A DNA stretch of 64,000 bases from Solibacillus sp. FSL R7-0682 (GCF_038005985.1 NZ_JBBOUI010000001.1:107501-171500), one strand, 5' to 3'; shown: positions 55,076 through 63,889, counted from the first letter of the stretch. Numbers and translations are program-made. Notes: generated from the letters alone by a model not told the origin.

Positions 55076-55873
55076 TTAACGGATATTAAATACTGCTATT
55101 TCTGGATAACAGTTTATACGAAACGGAATTTTAACTGTGCCTATTCCTCTTGTAATAAAAAAATACTGGTTCTTATTGATTTTCTTTAGGCCAAGATGAA
55201 AGTCTTTATAAGGACCTACTGTTTTATCGAATAGACGTATTTGTCCACCATGGGTATGACCAGCAAATAGAAAATTAAAAAATAATCCTTTATCTTCAAT
55301 GTAAGAAATAATATTTGGTGAATGTGCTAAATAAAATGTTAGGTCGCTTTTTGATGGCAAATTACATGTATTATTTCGTTCATTTCCATAGATTGAATTA
55401 TCAAATCCATATATATTGATTTTAGTATCTTTGATGAAAATCATTTCCCCTTTGTTTTCTAATACGCACATATAGTCTTCTATGAAGCTTTTATTTTCAA
55501 TATATTCCTTGTCATGAATGGCCCTTTTATTGAAAAAATTCATCGTTTCACGTTCATAATTTCCAGGTGTGAAATAAATCTTAATACCACTATTTTTAAT
55601 TTTTTTAATCTCTTTCATAACAGAAGGTAGTTGACGCTTTCGACTAACAAGATCGCCAGTAATTATCAATATATCGGGATTGCTTTTTAGAACAATACTT
55701 GATAGACGACCATTAATAAAACGTGTTTTCCCATGTAAATCGGATATATGTAAGACAGTGAGATGATTTGATAGATTGAACGATAAGGAATGTGTTGTTT
55801 TTTTATAAAAATGCGTATTAAATATAAGCCATCCTAAGAGAAGAAAAATAATTAATAAATAAATAATGTACAT
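55076..55873 (-). CDS. Membrane-anchored metallophosphoesterase (YkuE-like)
   Basis: A 265-residue calcineurin-type phosphoesterase with one N-terminal membrane helix (about 2-20). Metal motifs: HISDLHG (about 46-52), ITGDLVS (about 75-81), GNYE (about 108-111, Tyr in place of the more usual His), H in AHSPN and AGHTHGGQ (about 215-222). YkuE-like enzymes act on the membrane surface. The Asn-Tyr change in the GNH motif removes a catalytic His, so activity may be altered. Confidence 0.87.
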   Translation of the reverse strand: MYIIYLLIIFLLLGWLIFNTHFYKKTTHSLSFNLSNHLTVLHISDLHGKTRFINGRLSSIVLKSNPDILIITGDLVSRKRQLPSVMKEIKKIKNSGIKIYFTPGNYERETMNFFNKRAIHDKEYIENKSFIEDYMCVLENKGEMIFIKDTKINIYGFDNSIYGNERNNTCNLPSKSDLTFYLAHSPNIISYIEDKGLFFNFLFAGHTHGGQIRLFDKTVGPYKDFHLGLKKINKNQYFFITRGIGTVKIPFRINCYPEIAVFNIR

Positions 55874-56065
55874 GTAATCTCCTCCCCATGTTACTTTAAT
55901 CGGCGTTAAAAAAATTTCTGTTACTTTTTGAAACTAGTATGTTTGAGAAAAGGTTATTTATAGTTTATAACAAATATTGTAAAAATAAAAAATAAATGAA
56001 GTACTAAGGGAAGTAAATAAATATTAATTTGCAGCGAATCAAATTTTTCGAACGGAGTGAATCTT

Positions 56066-57154
56066 ATGAAGAAATCATTTATTTTATCAGGTGTGGCATT
56101 AGCTTTTCTCTCTAGCTGCTCTTCAATGAACGATAATCAGTCTAATTCAACTCGAAATGAAAATGGACATGAGTCAGCTGTACTGCAATCAAGTAATGAA
56201 GCACGAATAGAAGTAATAGCTAGTCATTTAGAAGCTCCGTGGGCAATTAATAAGCTAAAAGAAACCTTTTACATTACCGAACGGACAGGGAAAATTGCCA
56301 AAATCAAGAATGGAGAAGTGACACGACAAAATGTTCTTTTAACAAAAACACTTTCTACTGCGTCAGAAGCAGGTTTACTTGGACTAGTATTAGCGCCTGA
56401 TTTTGAACAGTCGAATCAAGCATTTGCCTATTATACGTATGAAAAAGGACGAGAGCAGTTTAATCGTATTGTATTGCTGCAGTTAGTCGAAGATACTTGG
56501 CATGAGAAGGTAGTGTTGGTTGATGAAATCCCGAGTGGTACATATCATCACGGAGGGCGTTTGAAAATTGGCCCCGATCGAAAACTCTATGCAACTGCTG
56601 GAGATGCATCTAATCCTGATTTTGCACAAGACGTCGATTCATTAGGCGGTAAAATTTTGCGGATAAATTTAGATGGTACAATTCCTGAGGACAATCCGTT
56701 TCCTAGCTCCTATGTATATAGTTATGGGCACCGCAATCCACAAGGAATCGGCTGGGCACAGGACGGATCACTTTATGCAAGTGAGCACGGACAAAGTGCA
56801 AATGATGAAATTAATAAAATTTATGCAGGAGAAAATTATGGCTGGCCAATAATTGAAGGAATAGAAACGCAAGAAGGGCTCATTACACCTTTATTTACTT
56901 CAGGAGAGAACATAACATGGGCGCCTTCAGGTATGGATTTTTATAAAGATGAGCTATTTGTTGCTGCATTAAGGGGGGAAGCGCTACTCGCCTTTCATTT
57001 AAAAACAGAGGAAGTCCGAGAAATTGTGGCTGATGTTGGTCGCATTCGGGATGTATGGATTGAACAGGGTGTGCTTTATTGGATAACAAACAACACCGAT
57101 GGACGAGGAACCCCTTCTAGTAAAGACGATCAACTGTTTCAAATGAAGCTTTGA
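56066..57154 (+). CDS. PQQ-type (soluble aldose/glucose) sugar dehydrogenase lipoprotein
   Basis: A 362-residue lipoprotein with lipobox LSSC (Cys about 18). The body is a six-bladed beta-propeller of the GDH/HHIP family: LEAPWAI, SEAGLLGLVLAPDF, TYHHGGRLKIGPDRKLYATA, GHRNPQGIGW and SEHGQSANDEIN. These are the residues that bind PQQ and calcium in related enzymes. No PQQ synthesis genes are nearby, so the cofactor would have to come from outside. ATG 56066 behind CGGAG is favoured over one three codons upstream. Confidence 0.9.
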   Translation: MKKSFILSGVALAFLSSCSSMNDNQSNSTRNENGHESAVLQSSNEARIEVIASHLEAPWAINKLKETFYITERTGKIAKIKNGEVTRQNVLLTKTLSTASEAGLLGLVLAPDFEQSNQAFAYYTYEKGREQFNRIVLLQLVEDTWHEKVVLVDEIPSGTYHHGGRLKIGPDRKLYATAGDASNPDFAQDVDSLGGKILRINLDGTIPEDNPFPSSYVYSYGHRNPQGIGWAQDGSLYASEHGQSANDEINKIYAGENYGWPIIEGIETQEGLITPLFTSGENITWAPSGMDFYKDELFVAALRGEALLAFHLKTEEVREIVADVGRIRDVWIEQGVLYWITNNTDGRGTPSSKDDQLFQMKL

Positions 57155-57190
57155 TTTGAAATACCTATTCTGATGTCCATTGCTTTATTA

Positions 57191-57223
57191 AAAGGGGGTT
57201 AATCCTTTTAAATTGCCCCCTTT
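57191..57223. terminator. Convergent terminator
   Basis: Arms aaaggggg/ccccctttaa between two convergent genes, with T-rich flanks on both sides. Confidence 0.65.
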
Positions 57224-57229
57224 AATCTC

Positions 57230-57580
57230 TTATTTAGACAATGTAGTTTTTAACGGCTCGTCTCGTATCGCTACTAAATAATTGTTTAGAACATAATCTC
57301 TCCCACCATGTGTATTATACCAATCCTTAACTTTACTCACATGATCTTGATCAGCTCGAACATTGGCTTCAATCTCTAGATATTTTTCATAACTATCATA
57401 TTCCCAGATGGCGAATATTTCAGTAGTTTTCTCATCATTGGGTGTCATCCATCTACCTATTAATCTTGCACCATGTTTAAGTTGATTAGGTAAATTATTC
57501 TCATTAAAGTGAGCGTTAAATACTTCTACAAAATCATTTTTTACAATATAGAATTTCCTTCTATAAAACAAAATTCTCAC
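57230..57580 (-). CDS. NIPSNAP-family protein
   Basis: A 116-residue protein with the ferredoxin-like NIPSNAP fold (RKFYIVKNDFVEVFNAHFNE, GRWMTPNDEKTTEIFAIWEY). Its role is unknown. The start may be GTG at 57580 or, with better spacing to GAGGGG, TTG at 57571. Confidence 0.8.
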   Translation of the reverse strand: MRILFYRRKFYIVKNDFVEVFNAHFNENNLPNQLKHGARLIGRWMTPNDEKTTEIFAIWEYDSYEKYLEIEANVRADQDHVSKVKDWYNTHGGRDYVLNNYLVAIRDEPLKTTLSK

Positions 57581-57632
57581 CCCTCATAGTGTTGCATATA
57601 GTTGTTGCTACTTCCTTAAAACAGTAACATGC

Positions 57633-58508
57633 TTACATTAATAGTGTGTTAATAAATGTTTCAGTATTGGCATTAGGAGAATTCTGACGTGTGCATATAT
57701 AAACAGGACGCATAATTTGGAGCTCATTTATATAAATTCGCCGTAGTTGATTACTAACTAAATACTGTTCTACTGCTATAGATGGTGCAAGCATAATACC
57801 ATATCCAGATAAAATAGCCTGTACGGATTCCATTAGTCCGTCAAATACTAAGCCTTCCTCAGGTGCTGGTACACCTTGCGTTAAGCAGATAGCTTCTAAT
57901 AGTTCTCGTGTTGAACTTCCCTTTTCTCGTAGAACGAAAGGGTATGTGACAACATCTTTAATAGAGACAAGTTGATCTGCTAACGCATGTTCAGGATGTG
58001 TGACGAAATAAAATTCAATGTCTTTCCAATGTTGGATTGATAATTGAGGTTCATTTATATTTTCTGAAACGATAATTCCAACATCCGCTTTGTAGTTTAA
58101 TAATTTATAGATTGTATCTGTAGAATTGCCAGTTTGTAAAATGATTTGAGTGTTGCTATTTTCAGCTTTAAATTTTGCAATATATGTAGGTAATAGAAAA
58201 CTCGAAGGTAGATAGGTAGAAGCAATGACAATCTTCTCGGTTAGTTGTTTTTTCGCATCTTTTATTTTTTCTTCAATAGAAGCTTCTAAGGAAAATAGTT
58301 TATCTGCTTCTTTTGCGAGGACTTTTCCGATTTCGGTTAATTGAATGCCACGCCCTCTTGTTTGAAGTAATGCCACATCAAGTTCTTTTTCTAAATGACG
58401 GATTTGTATAGTTACAGCAGGCTGACTAAGACATAAATAATTTGCTGCCTTAGTAACACTTTCAAATTCAGCCACTACTTTAAAAATTCTCAGTGCGTGA
58501 AGATTCAT
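57633..58508 (-). CDS. LysR-family transcriptional regulator
   Basis: A 291-residue regulator. The N-terminal winged HTH (about 1-60) reads FESVTKAANYLCLSQPAVT, and a LysR substrate-binding domain follows (about 88-290). It is like CysL/YwfK-type regulators. It is divergent from a TauE/SafE transporter and most likely controls it, which would suggest a sulfur-compound or organic-anion signal. Confidence 0.9.
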   Translation of the reverse strand: MNLHALRIFKVVAEFESVTKAANYLCLSQPAVTIQIRHLEKELDVALLQTRGRGIQLTEIGKVLAKEADKLFSLEASIEEKIKDAKKQLTEKIVIASTYLPSSFLLPTYIAKFKAENSNTQIILQTGNSTDTIYKLLNYKADVGIIVSENINEPQLSIQHWKDIEFYFVTHPEHALADQLVSIKDVVTYPFVLREKGSSTRELLEAICLTQGVPAPEEGLVFDGLMESVQAILSGYGIMLAPSIAVEQYLVSNQLRRIYINELQIMRPVYICTRQNSPNANTETFINTLLM

Positions 58509-58610
58509 AAAGCCTCCTATAAATATAATTTATGAATGTGTATTAATTATATATTAGATTTATCAAAAGGGATGAAGTATTGTTTAGAGAAAAAAGCTGA
58601 GGGAAATCAA

Positions 58611-59435
58611 ATGGCTACATTTTTTAGGTTAACACTTATCCTAGCTAGTGGAATTCTCATCTTAATGCAAATTAATTCAACAGCAAGTGTGACTTTTCTT
58701 AGTATGATTATTTGTATAGGGATGTTTGGATCATTTATTGGAACATTAGCAGGGGGAGGAGGGTTAATTACATTACCAGCAATGATCTTACTTGGTATAC
58801 CGATTCACTATAGTATCGCAACGAATAAATTTTCATCAGGAATCGCATCTTTCTCGAGTTTACTCATATTACTAAGGACAAAAGAAATGAAATGGGAGCA
58901 AATAAAATTTATTATAATAGCTTCAATCGTTGGAGGAGGTATTGGTGCACTTATTGCATCGCTTATCCCCGAAAAATGGCTAAATATCGTGGCGATTGGC
59001 TTACTTTTATTTGCCTTTATTTTATCTATTCAAGGGAAGAAATGGTACAGCGACATCCAATCCGTTAATAAGGGTCACATGGATGAACGTTCTTCTAAAG
59101 TTATGTCATTTTTTATTGGTATATATGATGGAGGATTTGGGCCTGGTTCGTCTACGTTTAGTATTTTATATTTTATAAAATCCAACTATACATATGTTAA
59201 AGCAACACAGATGAGTAGAGTATTAAACTTCGGCAGTTGCTTAGGTGCATTTATTATTTTTTATCAAACCGGATTTTTACAATGGGACTACGCGATTGCA
59301 TTGGCAACTGGCTCTATAATTGGTACCCAACTGGCACTGAAAATTGTCTCGAAAATACCTTTACAGTTTGCAAAGTGGTTATTAACAACCATTTTAATTT
59401 TATTAGTAGGTCAAGTAACATGGCAATTATTTTAG
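58611..59435 (+). CDS. TauE/SafE-family sulfite/anion exporter
   Basis: A 274-residue integral membrane protein with eight predicted helices in two halves. Each half has the family glycine motif: IGTLAGGGGLITLPAMILLG (about 44-63) and YDGGFGPGSSTFSIL (about 181-195). The ATG at 58611 behind GAGGG is favoured over the upstream frame start. It is divergent from the LysR gene, and a terminator follows. Confidence 0.92.
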   Translation: MATFFRLTLILASGILILMQINSTASVTFLSMIICIGMFGSFIGTLAGGGGLITLPAMILLGIPIHYSIATNKFSSGIASFSSLLILLRTKEMKWEQIKFIIIASIVGGGIGALIASLIPEKWLNIVAIGLLLFAFILSIQGKKWYSDIQSVNKGHMDERSSKVMSFFIGIYDGGFGPGSSTFSILYFIKSNYTYVKATQMSRVLNFGSCLGAFIIFYQTGFLQWDYAIALATGSIIGTQLALKIVSKIPLQFAKWLLTTILILLVGQVTWQLF

Positions 59436-59445
59436 TATTACATAA

Positions 59446-59488
59446 AACTTGTATCCCTTTGAAAAGAAAAGGATACAAGTTTTCTTTA
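59446..59488 (+). terminator. Rho-independent terminator after the exporter gene
   Basis: Arms aaacttgtatcc/ggatacaagttt with a 14-base loop and T-rich tail. Confidence 0.85.
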
Positions 59489-59667
59489 TAAGGAATTTAG
59501 TAAATAACCGCTTTATGGAATTTCAAGGAGTGATTGATTAATAAAAGAAGGAATCCTTGTCCGAAAAGTAGAATTTGGAATTGAAGAGATGCGGCTATGT
59601 GGAATTAAGTGTAGGAGTCGTATTAATTTTTATTCAAAAGCTTTAGATGATCATGTGGGGTGTTACT

Positions 59668-60153
59668 TTGATAAATTTTTTTAGCTATAACTGGCAAGTA
59701 AGAGATGAATGGTTTGAATGGTGTAAACAACTACCGCAAGACGAGCTGCTAAAAGAGCGAACTGGTGGCGTAGGAAGTATTTTAAATACACTTTTTCACA
59801 TTATTGATGTTGAATATAGTTGGCTTCGTGGCATTCAAGGAAAGGAGGATGTAGTTATACAGTTTGCTGATTATGCAACCCTTGAAAAGGTAAAAACTCT
59901 GTCACATAGATTGCGTGATGAAATAGCTGAATTTTTACAGGAGAGCTTTGCTGAAATAAAAGAGAAGGTTGTAAGTGTTCCTTGGGATGAGGATGTATAT
60001 ACGGTTGATGAAATAGTACATCACATAATTGCCCATGAAATTCACCATATAGGTCAACTTTCAATTTGGTCAAGAGAATTGGATCTCAACCCGGTTGCTG
60101 CAAACTATATCGGAAGAGATTTTGTGAAATTAAAAGGGCAATATATGGAATAG
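59668..60153 (+). CDS. DinB-family protein
   Basis: A 161-residue four-helix protein of the DinB/YfiT superfamily. The metal-binding histidines are present: LFHIIDVEYSWLRG (about 44-57) and VDEIVHHIIAHEIHHIGQ (about 120-137). Relatives are thiol transferases or damage-induced proteins. TTG at 59668 matches the family start INFFSYNW; an ATG seven codons upstream is less likely. It is followed closely by a NUDIX gene. Confidence 0.85.
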   Translation: MINFFSYNWQVRDEWFEWCKQLPQDELLKERTGGVGSILNTLFHIIDVEYSWLRGIQGKEDVVIQFADYATLEKVKTLSHRLRDEIAEFLQESFAEIKEKVVSVPWDEDVYTVDEIVHHIIAHEIHHIGQLSIWSRELDLNPVAANYIGRDFVKLKGQYME

Positions 60154-60201
60154 AGGATTCAAAAATAATGAAATAAGAAAATGACGCGCGGAGGGATATA
60201 C

Positions 60202-60663
60202 ATGCATATTCGCAATTCGGCTAAAGCTATTATTATTCAAAATGATAAAGTGCTATTAACGAAAAATCTCGGGAACGACGATTTTTTTTACATCCTTCCA
60301 GGCGGAGGTCAAGAACATGGTGAAACACTTCATCAAGCATTAATCCGAGAATGTATAGAGGAACTTGGTCAGCATGTAGAGGTTGGAAAGCTTCTACACA
60401 TTCGAGAGTACATAGGAAAAAATCATGAGTATGCTGCATTTCATTCTGCTGTTCATCAAGTAGAATATTATTTTATTTGTAACATCATCAATGAAACAGA
60501 GAGCTTCAAGCCTTCTCAGCCTGATCCTGAACAGGTTGGGATTGTATGGCTACCTATTCGTGAACTACTGGAATATGAGATATACCCTAAACAATTAAGA
60601 CAATATATTATGCAGCATTTTTATAATGAGAACGCACCTGTTTATTTAGGGGATATTAATTGA
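60202..60663 (+). CDS. NUDIX hydrolase
   Basis: A 153-residue pyrophosphohydrolase. A complete Nudix box (G-x5-E-x7-REUxEExGU) is seen as GGGQEHGETLHQALIRE, then CIEELG (about 39-61). The substrate is unknown; the class includes NTP-sanitising and coenzyme-cleaving enzymes. ATG 60202 behind CGGAGG is chosen over an upstream in-frame ATG. It may be co-transcribed with dinB (49-nt gap). Confidence 0.9.
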   Translation: MHIRNSAKAIIIQNDKVLLTKNLGNDDFFYILPGGGQEHGETLHQALIRECIEELGQHVEVGKLLHIREYIGKNHEYAAFHSAVHQVEYYFICNIINETESFKPSQPDPEQVGIVWLPIRELLEYEIYPKQLRQYIMQHFYNENAPVYLGDIN

Positions 60664-60709
60664 AGCCATAAATTTTAGAAAGTGTTCCCCAAAAATAAAT
60701 GGAGGAACT

Positions 60710-61417
60710 CTAATTTATAGTTGTTAAGTGTAAGCTATAACTTAATTCACCATCATACAAGAGAAATTCTCGACCTTGTTTTCGATGATATAAATCCATC
60801 ACATAGGGATAATAAATAGGTTTGGCGTCATTTACAAAACTTTTGTAAAGATTGGTCTCTTTAATTTCAAACGGTTTCAAGTCGGATTCCCTTTTTTTTA
60901 TGACTTCTGTAGTATTTTGAAAAAAGTCCGCCGGCAATAATGAATCACTATTAGGTGAATTCGGATTAATGGAACTCACTTCACCATTTTCAATATTAAT
61001 TAATAAGATGCAATCATAAAAAGATAAGTCATCTTGAATTGGTTTTAAAGCTATGAAAATTAAAACATACTGTTCATCTAAATAAACCAATTTGGAATAA
61101 ATTGATTGTCGATATTCCAAATCAAGAACAAATTGTTTGAGAGATATGCTCATTTTTTGGGGGTTTGAAAAGTCAGTTGATTTATAACGATAGAAATGAA
61201 TTGTTTGATGCTTACAGTCAAATGCACTAAAGTAAAAAAATAATCGCGTAGGCGATAGCGCATATTCATTATATCGGAGAGTGGTTGAATGGATTTCATT
61301 GATTGTTCCGTCCATTAAATTGATCTTACTTAATGCAATTTTATTATCACTTAAAACTAGAGCTGCAAATTTTTCATTGTTAATTGTATGAAGGGGAATC
61401 AATCTTTCATTATTCAA
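60710..61417 (-). CDS. Unknown 235-residue protein
   Basis: I do not recognise a family. The product is soluble, without signal or membrane helix, rich in aromatic and beta-forming residues in repeating strands (for example NNEKFAALVLSDNKIALSKI, FHFYRYKS, YVLIFIALKPIQ), which suggests beta-propeller-like blades. It faces the peptide/regulator locus (61.5-62.9 kb). The ATG lies behind a weak site. Confidence 0.6.
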   Translation of the reverse strand: MNNERLIPLHTINNEKFAALVLSDNKIALSKINLMDGTINEIHSTTLRYNEYALSPTRLFFYFSAFDCKHQTIHFYRYKSTDFSNPQKMSISLKQFVLDLEYRQSIYSKLVYLDEQYVLIFIALKPIQDDLSFYDCILLINIENGEVSSINPNSPNSDSLLPADFFQNTTEVIKKRESDLKPFEIKETNLYKSFVNDAKPIYYPYVMDLYHRKQGREFLLYDGELSYSLHLTTIN

Positions 61418-61560
61418 TCTAATACCTCCAATACCCTAAAAATATATTAAAAATAATGTAAATAGCTAACCAAAATATAAATCGAACCTAATAATTAGGT
61501 CTATCAACATATATTTATAAGTTCTATTAATAAATTTATCACCTATTGCGGATATTTAAT

Positions 61561-61710
61561 AAAATAGTTAGATTTAACTAAATGGTTGGAGTGGTTTTGT
61601 ATTGTTGGAGATAAATCGAAAGATTAAAACTGCGGTTCATTTTTTTAGCTACCATTTAAAGATTAATGGGATGAAAGTAATGGCAGAGTGTTGGCTGAGG
61701 GAAAGGTAGA
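61561..61710 (+). other. Decayed copy of the regulator promoter and start
   Basis: Bases from 61561 (aaaatagtt, then taactaaatggt) closely resemble the stretch upstream of the HTH-TPR gene at 61965 (aaaatagtc, then taactaaaggt), including distance to a TTG start (61601). The frame that follows is only 35 codons (ending WLRER). It looks like the remains of a duplicated regulator gene. Confidence 0.45.
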
Positions 61711-61737
61711 ATTTAGATTATGGGGGTTCATTGAAAT

Positions 61738-61776
61738 TAAAAATGCGTCTCCATGTAGTGTTGATAACATGGAGAC
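61738..61776 (-). terminator. Terminator of the peptide transcript
   Basis: On the minus strand, perfect arms gtctccatg/catggagac with a 12-base loop are followed by gcattttt. It lies about 70 nt after the 23-residue peptide gene, which fits a very short transcript. Confidence 0.75.
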
Positions 61777-61843
61777 AAAGGCTATAATAGCGAATTTTAT
61801 TTTTAGAAAGAGTTTAATAATAATCATAAAACTTTCCTTTAAA

Positions 61844-61915
61844 TTAGAATTCACCGCCAATTAACCACATACCAAAAGTAGTAATTGCATCATTTAAAAG
61901 TAGCAATTCTAACAT
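61844..61915 (-). CDS. 23-residue peptide, candidate signal for the adjacent regulator
   Basis: ATG (complement of 61913-61915) sits behind an excellent AAAGGAGGTGAT site. The product starts MLELLLLNDA, continues ITTFGM and ends WLIGGEF. It is short, hydrophobic and acidic at the end, similar in size and placement to the short peptides (such as SHP or PapR) read by RRNPP-type regulators. It is divergent from the HTH-TPR gene by 83 nt and ends in its own terminator. No known peptide family is recognised, so its signalling role is inference. Confidence 0.6.
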   Translation of the reverse strand: MLELLLLNDAITTFGMWLIGGEF

Positions 61916-61934
61916 ATTTAATCACCTCCTTTTA

Positions 61935-61964
61935 TTAACATACCATATTTTCCAATGGTATAAT
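61935..61964 (+). promoter_or_regulatory. Divergent regulator promoter with dyad operator
   Basis: TTAACA (61935-61940) and TATAAT (61959-61964) are 18 nt apart and would drive the HTH-TPR gene. Between them lies the inverted repeat TACCAT...ATGGTA (61941-61946 and 61955-61960), a likely operator shared with the peptide gene on the other strand. Confidence 0.55.
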
Positions 61965-61998
61965 AAAATAGTCAAATATAACTAAAGGTGGGGTAACT

Positions 61999-62880
61999 TT
62001 GAATTCAATTGGAGAAACATTGAAAGAAATAAGATTGGCAAAGGGTATTACACAAACGTATATATCTAAAGAAGCTGAGATTACTCAAAGTAATTATTCC
62101 AAATATGAAAAAGGAAATATTGATATGGGAAGTGAGGCATTTTTAAGAATTCTTGAAACTATGGATGTACAGCTTCAAGAATTTATGTACATTCAAAATG
62201 ACCACCAATTATCAAAGAAAGAGGCAATTCTTTTAAATTTTTTCAAACTACCATTTCACAATTTATCTGCACTCTCCGAATTACAAAATAAGTGCATAAA
62301 GTATTTAGAGCAATCAAATAGTGTATTAATTCAAGATATTTTAATATTAATAGAAGCACTTAAGATTATTTATATTGAAAATGATTTAGCTAAGGGGCGA
62401 CAAATCGTAGCACCAATTTGGAATCGTCTATGCAAAAATGATGAATTATTTGTTTATGATATATATTTTCTAAATGCAATTCTCTATATTTTTTCACTAG
62501 AGGAAGTACTGAATATTAAACATTATTTACTAAGAGCGTACAAAAAGTATCAGGACTTTCCGAATACTTTAGCCATTTTTGTTAACCTACATATTAATAT
62601 TTCTTTGCTTCTATTGGAAAATAAACTTTATGAGGAATCCTTAGACACTTTAGAAATTGTTGAAGAGATATGCACAAAAAAACGTCAATATTTTCAACTT
62701 TCTATTATTTATATAAGGAAAGGCATATGCTTAAATAATCTTAAAAAAAATGGCGATGATTTAATAGAAAAAGGAATTCATTGGTTGCAAATGTTTGATG
62801 AAGTTGATGCCCTCGAAATCATGCAAAACGAAATTGACCTTTACAATAAAAATCAAAACATTTCTTCTAGTAGAACATAA
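61999..62880 (+). CDS. HTH-TPR regulator (Rgg/RRNPP-like)
   Basis: A 293-residue protein. An N-terminal HTH_3 domain (about 4-58) reads LKEIRLAKGITQTYISKEAE with SNYSKYEKGN. The remaining 230 residues are all helical and TPR-like (LLLENKLYEESLDTLEIVEE), the layout of Rgg/MutR and other RRNPP regulators that bind exported peptides. The start is TTG behind GGTGGGG. A tiny peptide gene lies divergently just upstream, the usual arrangement of Rgg-SHP pairs. Confidence 0.8.
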   Translation: MNSIGETLKEIRLAKGITQTYISKEAEITQSNYSKYEKGNIDMGSEAFLRILETMDVQLQEFMYIQNDHQLSKKEAILLNFFKLPFHNLSALSELQNKCIKYLEQSNSVLIQDILILIEALKIIYIENDLAKGRQIVAPIWNRLCKNDELFVYDIYFLNAILYIFSLEEVLNIKHYLLRAYKKYQDFPNTLAIFVNLHINISLLLLENKLYEESLDTLEIVEEICTKKRQYFQLSIIYIRKGICLNNLKKNGDDLIEKGIHWLQMFDEVDALEIMQNEIDLYNKNQNISSSRT

Positions 62881-62884
62881 GATA

Positions 62885-63060
62885 AAGGCTGGGCATAACT
62901 ATATTAATAAATGGAAATCAGGATTGCAGTCAATAAAAATTTGAAGTTATTGAATTGATTGGAGTGCATGGTCGACTCCTAGTGGAAGAGAGCGTGACGC
63001 CTGAGACTACAGGCTCAGGCCACTCCCCTGGAAAGCGTACCCGGAACGTAAATCAATACC
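62885..63060. repeat. Dispersed intergenic repeat element
   Basis: A non-coding stretch with gattggagtgcatggtcgac, gactcctagtggaagagagc, acaggctcaggccactcccc and cccggaacgtaaatcaat. It is markedly richer in G+C than its surroundings. I recall closely similar intergenic units in many Bacillales genomes; they fold into long hairpins. No gene is present. Confidence 0.65.
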
Positions 63061-63069
63061 TTCTATAGC

Positions 63070-63110
63070 AAAAAAATCAGGTTTTTCTTATAGAAAAACC
63101 TGATTTTTTT
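63070..63110. terminator. Bidirectional terminator
   Basis: Perfect arms aaaaaaatcaggtttttc/gaaaaacctgattttttt with a short loop. It serves the convergent regulator and methyltransferase genes. Confidence 0.9.
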
Positions 63111-63190
63111 ATAATGTCCAGCCTCTGCCTCTTCCAAGAAATATCGATGCTACAAATCATTATGAAATTTTTAAATCTTTTGCAAAGCAC

Positions 63191-63889
63191 TCATGCTTTT
63201 TTAAACAAACCTACGATGAAATCCTCCAGCCCGAATTCATTTTCGTGTAAATGCTCATATTGCATATCTCTTATTTCAATTTCCATAAATTCGTGGAAGA
63301 TTGCTTGTAATTTTTCTTTGTTATACCCCAGCCCCCCATGTAAGCTTCGATCAATGTAATATTGCTGATCAGATAAGGAAGAGCCGCCGTATTTTCCATT
63401 CTCTTTAAATGCACTTATAGAAAATTGACCTTTATTTGCTAAATGCTTCTGAATTAATTGTATGTAAGATATTCTTCGGTGTGGTGCTAAATGATGGAAA
63501 CAGCCTGAATCATAAATGAAATTGAATTTTTGGCATGGTAAATCTAAATCAAAAATATTTTCACAAACAAAGTGAATTTGTACGTTATCATTGGCTGCCT
63601 GGTCAGTTGCCCACGCAATCGCCTCTTTTGATAAATCTACTGCGGTAACTGAAAACCCTTGCTTAGCTAAGTAAATGGCATTTCGTCCATTGCCACAGCC
63701 GAGTTCAAGTACATGGCATGGCCTTATATTTTCCCTTTCAACATATTTGACTAAATGCTCGTCGGGTGTGTCGCAAAAAAATGGAATATCGTTTGATTTT
63801 TCTTTATAAAATGAATCCCAAAATTCTTTAGGCTCTCTTAATAGAGAGTCTAATAATTGCATTAAATCATGCTCACTTTTCACTATCAT
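63191..63889 (-). CDS. Class I SAM-dependent methyltransferase (TehB-like)
   Basis: A 232-residue methyltransferase. The SAM-binding motif I is VLELGCGNGRNAIYLAKQG (about 60-78), the acidic loop TAVDLS follows (about 82-87), and NIFDLDLP and FIYDSGCFHHL (about 125-135) form motifs II-III. It is similar to TehB/thiopurine-type small-molecule methyltransferases. ATG behind GGAGG. The remaining 110 bases of the window hold no gene I can support. Confidence 0.87.
   Translation of the reverse strand: MIVKSEHDLMQLLDSLLREPKEFWDSFYKEKSNDIPFFCDTPDEHLVKYVERENIRPCHVLELGCGNGRNAIYLAKQGFSVTAVDLSKEAIAWATDQAANDNVQIHFVCENIFDLDLPCQKFNFIYDSGCFHHLAPHRRISYIQLIQKHLANKGQFSISAFKENGKYGGSSLSDQQYYIDRSLHGGLGYNKEKLQAIFHEFMEIEIRDMQYEHLHENEFGLEDFIVGLFKKA

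Noticed and set aside
61663-61860. A 65-codon minus-strand frame that looks like a Phr-type pre-peptide with a hydrophobic start
   Set aside because: A strong terminator hairpin for the same strand (61738-61776) lies within it, and it overlaps the 23-residue peptide gene with a better ribosome-binding site. A start at its inner ATG remains possible but is weaker.
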